A DNA stretch of 64,000 nucleotides from Nocardioides campestrisoli (lineage in GTDB: Bacteria > Actinomycetota > Actinomycetes > Propionibacteriales > Nocardioidaceae): positions 682,001-746,000 of the forward strand of contig NZ_CP061768.1 of assembly GCF_013624435.2 (NCBI RefSeq), written 5' to 3'. This document shows, in pieces, positions 58,203 through 64,000 of the stretch. The position numbers were made by a program, and so were the translations under genes. The notes under the pieces were generated by a model. The model did not search any database. It saw only the letters and a program-made list of their open reading frames with translations, and was not told where the DNA came from. Numbering within the stretch: position 1 is the stretch's first letter; each line of letters begins with the position of its first letter.

Positions 58203-58882
58203 GCGCCGGCACCGAGGCGCCGGACCTGTCCGGTCGCACGATCGGGATCCTGGGTGGGACCGGGCCGCAGGGGCGTGGTCTGGCGCGTCGGTTCGCGCAG
58301 GCCGGGCTGACGGTGGTGCTGGGCAGCCGGGCGGCGGAGAAGGCGCAGGCCGCGGCGGCCGAGCTCGCGGAGGCGACCGGTGGTGCGGTGACCGGGGCGG
58401 CGAACGCGGACGCCGCGGCGGCCGGTGACGTGGTGCTGGTGGTGGTGCCGTGGGACGGTCACGGCGAGCTGTTGCGTGACTTGAAGCCGCACCTGGACGG
58501 CAAGGTCGTGGTCGACTGCGTGAACCCGTTGGGGTTCGACAAGCAGGGTCCGTTCGCGTTGAAGGTGGAGGAGGGGTCGGCGACCGAGCAGGCGGCGGCG
58601 ATCCTGACCGACTCCACGGTGGTGGGTGCGTTCCACAACGTCTCGGCGGTGCTGTTGGAGGACCCGGAGGTCGCCTCGATCGACACCGACGTGCTGGTGC
58701 TGGGCGATGAGCGGGAGGCGACCGACCTGGTGCAGGCGTTGGCGGACTCGGTGCCCGGGATGCGGGGGGTGTACGCGGGTCGGCGGCGCAATGCGCACCA
58801 GGTGGAGGCGTTGACGGCGAACCTGATCGCGATGAACCGGCGGTACAAGGCGCACGCCGGGGTGCGGATCACCGACGTGTGA
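58199..58882 (+). CDS. npdG: F420-dependent NADP+ oxidoreductase (NADPH:F420 reductase), copy 2
   Basis: A 227-residue protein identical to copy 1 (20336-21025) from ILGGTGPQG to the last residue; only the first 17 or so residues differ (MSAGTEAPDLSGRTIG). GTG 58199 overlaps the stop of the luciferase-like gene. It belongs to the box-G operon and would regenerate reduced (or oxidised) F420 for the luciferase-like enzymes of the pathway. Leu TTG and Gly GGT codons are frequent, unlike in the operon genes before it. Confidence 0.92.
   Translation: MSAGTEAPDLSGRTIGILGGTGPQGRGLARRFAQAGLTVVLGSRAAEKAQAAAAELAEATGGAVTGAANADAAAAGDVVLVVVPWDGHGELLRDLKPHLDGKVVVDCVNPLGFDKQGPFALKVEEGSATEQAAAILTDSTVVGAFHNVSAVLLEDPEVASIDTDVLVLGDEREATDLVQALADSVPGMRGVYAGRRRNAHQVEALTANLIAMNRRYKAHAGVRITDV
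58246..58882. repeat. Right copy of the 637-bp direct repeat (npdG body)
   Basis: 635 of 637 bases equal 20389-21025, no gaps, same orientation. It marks the right border of the KstR2-type cluster. Confidence 0.97.
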
Positions 58883-58944
58883 GGGCCGGGCGGGTGCTGG
58901 GCAGGTCCTGGCACTGGACTGGCTCCGGAGCGTCTGCGATAGTG

Positions 58945-58962
58945 ACCGAACGTTCACTCGGT
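58945..58962. promoter_or_regulatory. TetR-type operator 1 of the second locus
   Basis: ACCGAACGTTCACTCGGT has ACCGA/TCGGT arms and a GAACGTTC core. It shares CGAACGnnCrCTCrGTAGGCA with the site at 59829-59846, so one regulator, not in this window, probably binds both. Confidence 0.65.
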
Positions 58963-58978
58963 AGGCACGGAGGTGCTC

Positions 58979-59755
58979 GTGAGGTCGATGTTCTCGCTTC
59001 AAGGCAAGAAGGCGCTGGTCACCGGGGGAGGGTCTGGTATCGGACTCGCCATGGCCCAGGGCTTGGCCGGCGCCGGGGCCGAGGTCACCCTCTGGGGCCG
59101 CAACACGGCGCGACTCGAGACTGCCCGGGACTCCTTCGGGGACGGTGCCCAGGTGCACGTGGACGCCGTCGACGTGGGCGACCCGGACGCCGTGCGGCGC
59201 GGGGTCGAGACTGTCGTCGAGCGGATGGGTGACCTGGACACGGTCGTGGTAAGCGCGGGCACCGGTGGCGCCATCGCGCCGATCACCGAGGTGGCCGACG
59301 ACGAGCACCGCCGCGTCCTTACCACCAACGTGGACGGGGTGATGTGGACGATCCGCGAGACTGCCAAGGTGATGGTGGAGCGCGCGAAGGCCGGCCGCCC
59401 CGGCGGCTCGATCATCACGATCGCCAGCCTGGCGGCCATCGAGGGTGCGGGGCGCAACTCTTCCTACGGCGCCTCCAAGGGCGCGGTGGTGGCGCTCAGC
59501 AATGCGGCCGCGGTCGAGCTCGCCCGCTACGGGATCCGCGTCAACACCATCCTCCCCGGCTGGATCGCCACCGAGATGAGCCAGCCGCAGCAGGACTCCG
59601 AGCTCTTCGACAAGCATGTGATCAGCCGGGTCCCGCTCGGGCGCTGGGGTCGCCCCGAGGAGTTCGGCGGCGCCGCTGTCTACCTCGCCAGCGACGCCTC
59701 GAGCTTTCAGACCGGGAGCCAGCTGGTGATCGATGGCGGCTACTCGATCTTCTGA
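58979..59755 (+). CDS. Short-chain dehydrogenase/reductase
   Basis: A 258-residue classical SDR: ALVTGGGSGIGLAMAQGLAG, VVSAGTGG (NNAG position altered), Ser in ITIASLAA, Tyr-x3-Lys in SSYGASKGAV and DASSFQTGSQLVIDGGYSIF. Complete length. I choose GTG 58979, 5 nt after GGAGG; GTG 58973 and ATG 58988 are alternatives. It is the first gene of the second locus, just after operator 1, and probably oxidises a hydroxyacyl-CoA or an alcohol. Confidence 0.87.
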   Translation: MRSMFSLQGKKALVTGGGSGIGLAMAQGLAGAGAEVTLWGRNTARLETARDSFGDGAQVHVDAVDVGDPDAVRRGVETVVERMGDLDTVVVSAGTGGAIAPITEVADDEHRRVLTTNVDGVMWTIRETAKVMVERAKAGRPGGSIITIASLAAIEGAGRNSSYGASKGAVVALSNAAAVELARYGIRVNTILPGWIATEMSQPQQDSELFDKHVISRVPLGRWGRPEEFGGAAVYLASDASSFQTGSQLVIDGGYSIF

Positions 59756-59800
59756 GCCACGTCCCCTCCTGAGCCGCACGCCGCTCGCAGGCATGAACCC

Positions 59801-59829
59801 TTGACATCGCGAGAGGACGTTCTTATCGT
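59801..59829 (+). promoter_or_regulatory. Promoter of the second acyl-CoA locus
   Basis: TTGACA (59801-59806), 17-bp spacer, TATCGT (59824-59829), a strong match to the vegetative consensus. It is directly followed and overlapped by operator 2. Confidence 0.75.
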
Positions 59830-59846
59830 TCGAACGAGCGCTCAGT
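59829..59846. promoter_or_regulatory. TetR-type operator 2 of the second locus
   Basis: TTCGAACGAGCGCTCAGT, made of two abutting palindromes (GTTCGAAC 59828-59835, GAGCGCTC 59836-59843). Aligned with operator 1 it keeps CGAACG, CTC and GTAGGCA. It lies over the transcript start, fitting repression. Confidence 0.65.
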
Positions 59847-59936
59847 AGGCATAGGTGAACTTCGGACTGAGGTCGGGAGCGCGCTCGCGCGGCACCCTGG
59901 TTCCGGGGCCGCAGCCCCACGATGAAGGGAACGCCG

Positions 59937-60722
59937 ATGACCGGCATGGTGCTGCTCCAGGAGCGGATCGGCCAGGTAGCCCTGCTCCGCCTCAACCGTC
60001 CCGAGGTGCGCAACGCCCTGAACGTCGAGCTCGTGACCTCGCTGCGCGCGACGTTGGCGGAGCTCGCGGTCGACGACGAGGTCCGCGCCGTGGTGCTCAC
60101 CGGCAACGGCAAGGCGTTCTGTGCCGGGCTCGACCTCGTCGAGCTGGAGACCAGCGGGGCCAATCTGGAGCTCGCCGGCGGCCACGACGACGGGTCGCCC
60201 AACCAGCCGTGGGACCCGTTCCCCAAGCCGTTGGTAGGGGCGGTCAACGGCCCAGCCGTGACCGGCGGTCTCGAGGTCGCCCTCGCCTGCGACTTCCTCG
60301 TCGGCTCCGAGGCCGCGTGCTTCGCCGACACCCACAGCCGGGTCGGCGTGATGCCCGGCTGGGGCCTCTCCGTGCTGCTGCCCCAAGTGGTCGGCCGAGG
60401 GGTGGCGCGCCGGATGAGCCTCACTGGCGACTACATGTTCGCCGAGGAGGCGCTGGGACGCGGGCTGCTCACCGAGATCGTGCCGGCCGACGAGCTGGTC
60501 GACACGGCCGTGCAGGTCGCCTCCACCATCGCGGCCAACGACCCGGCGATGGTGCAGGCCTACCTGGCGTCGTACCGGGCCACCGAGCTCGCCTCGGTGG
60601 GCGAAGGGTTCGCCGCCGAGACCGCCGCCTCCACCGCCTGGCTGCAGAACGGCTTCGCCCGGAACGGGTCGCGGCGCGATGCCGTGATCTCCCGTGGCCG
60701 CTCGCAGACCACCGCCCGCTGA
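59937..60722 (+). CDS. Enoyl-CoA hydratase/isomerase (crotonase) family protein
   Basis: A 261-residue crotonase: LLRLNRPEVRNALNVELVTS, LTGNGKAFCAGLDLVELE (first oxyanion segment), VNGPAVTGGLEVALACDFLV (second), and HSRVGVMPGWGLSVLLP, where the second catalytic Glu of true hydratases is absent. ATG 59937 has AAGGGA 6 nt upstream; ATG 59922 is less likely. It is first after the strong promoter and operator 2 and lies 27 bp before an acyl-CoA dehydrogenase gene. Confidence 0.88.
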   Translation: MTGMVLLQERIGQVALLRLNRPEVRNALNVELVTSLRATLAELAVDDEVRAVVLTGNGKAFCAGLDLVELETSGANLELAGGHDDGSPNQPWDPFPKPLVGAVNGPAVTGGLEVALACDFLVGSEAACFADTHSRVGVMPGWGLSVLLPQVVGRGVARRMSLTGDYMFAEEALGRGLLTEIVPADELVDTAVQVASTIAANDPAMVQAYLASYRATELASVGEGFAAETAASTAWLQNGFARNGSRRDAVISRGRSQTTAR

Positions 60723-60749
60723 CCCCCACGTGCCACGGAAGGAAACGAG

Positions 60750-63675
<2,926 letters not shown>

Positions 63676-63727
63676 CGCCGTACGCCGACGTACGCCCGAC
63701 CCCTCGACACGAAAGCAAGGAGAGCAC

Positions 63728-64000
63728 ATGAGCGCCCTCGCAGAATCCACGCGGACCCACGAGGAGGGCCGCCGGCTCGTCGCCGAGACGGCCGAGCGCG
63801 TGCTCGCCGAACATCCCGTGGCTACCACGGGGATCCGTGAGCTCCTCGGGGCGATCTTCGACGCGGGTCTCGCCTGGGTGCACTTCCCGGTCGGGCACGG
63901 CGGGCTCGGCGTGGACGCCGGCCTCCAGGAGGTCGCCAACCGGATCTTCGGCGACGCCGGGGTGCCGCACGTCTTCGAGCTCAACCCGATGGGATACGGC
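63728..64000 (+). CDS. Acyl-CoA dehydrogenase, N-terminal part, cut by the window edge
   Basis: 91 codons from ATG 63728 (AAGGAGAG upstream) to the right edge. LGAIFDAGLAWVHFPVGHGG, then LGVDAGLQEVANRIF and a final LNPMGYG match the first helical domain of acyl-CoA dehydrogenases (the usual WPxEYGG turn reads FPVGHGG, as in several FadE proteins of steroid-type clusters). It may be the catalytic partner of the small subunit at 60750-61877. Confidence 0.8.
   Translation, partial: MSALAESTRTHEEGRRLVAETAERVLAEHPVATTGIRELLGAIFDAGLAWVHFPVGHGGLGVDAGLQEVANRIFGDAGVPHVFELNPMGYG

Overview
The window is very GC-rich, dense coding DNA with short intergenic gaps and many 1-4 bp start/stop overlaps. It carries gpgS, F420-linked enzymes, a DtxR-type iron box and leaderless promoters. 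This points to a high-GC actinobacterium, most likely Nocardioides or a close relative (inference; no rRNA or marker gene is present). I see no tRNA, rRNA, CRISPR array or insertion sequence.

Layout. 1-5,047: general metabolism (crotonase-like protein, phosphatase, gpgS-folP pair, LigB-like protein, RibD-C reductase). 5,061-6,908 and 18,416-20,065: two paralogous envelope proteins, each with an internal lipobox. 7,013-13,411: iron/siderophore uptake (metal-receptor protein, AraC regulator, binding lipoprotein, siderophore-interacting protein, two permeases, ATPase) with a DtxR box in the divergent promoter. 13,622-17,672: an ABC cassette of the proposed F420-0 importer type followed by an F420-dependent glucose-6-phosphate-dehydrogenase-like enzyme, then a nitroreductase.

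20,336-58,882: the main feature. About 37 kb of catabolic genes lies between two nearly identical, directly repeated copies of an F420:NADPH oxidoreductase gene (637 bp, 2 mismatches). Inside are a KstR2-like TetR repressor and seven copies of the palindrome AnCAAGnnCTTGnT (four perfect, three with one mismatch), the published KstR2 operator, each in front of an operon. The operons encode five acyl-CoA dehydrogenase subunits on the + strand and one on the - strand, three acyl-CoA synthetases, three thiolase-family proteins (one without the catalytic Cys, paired with a DUF35 protein), an HMG-CoA-synthase/DUF35 fusion next to a thiolase, an HMG-CoA-lyase-like aldolase, two MaoC hydratases, two SDRs, a Baeyer-Villiger-type monooxygenase, a CoA-transferase-like protein, an amidohydrolase, four luciferase-like (probably F420-dependent) oxidoreductases, and a complete Liv-type ABC importer with two binding proteins. 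Together they look like uptake, CoA activation, F420-dependent redox steps, beta-oxidation and aldol/Claisen cleavage of a branched or alicyclic carboxylic acid; the substrate is not evident from sequence.

58,979-64,000: a second acyl-CoA degradation locus (SDR, two crotonases, acyl-CoA dehydrogenases, nitronate-monooxygenase-like protein) with a different shared TetR-type operator at its two promoters; its regulator is not in the window.
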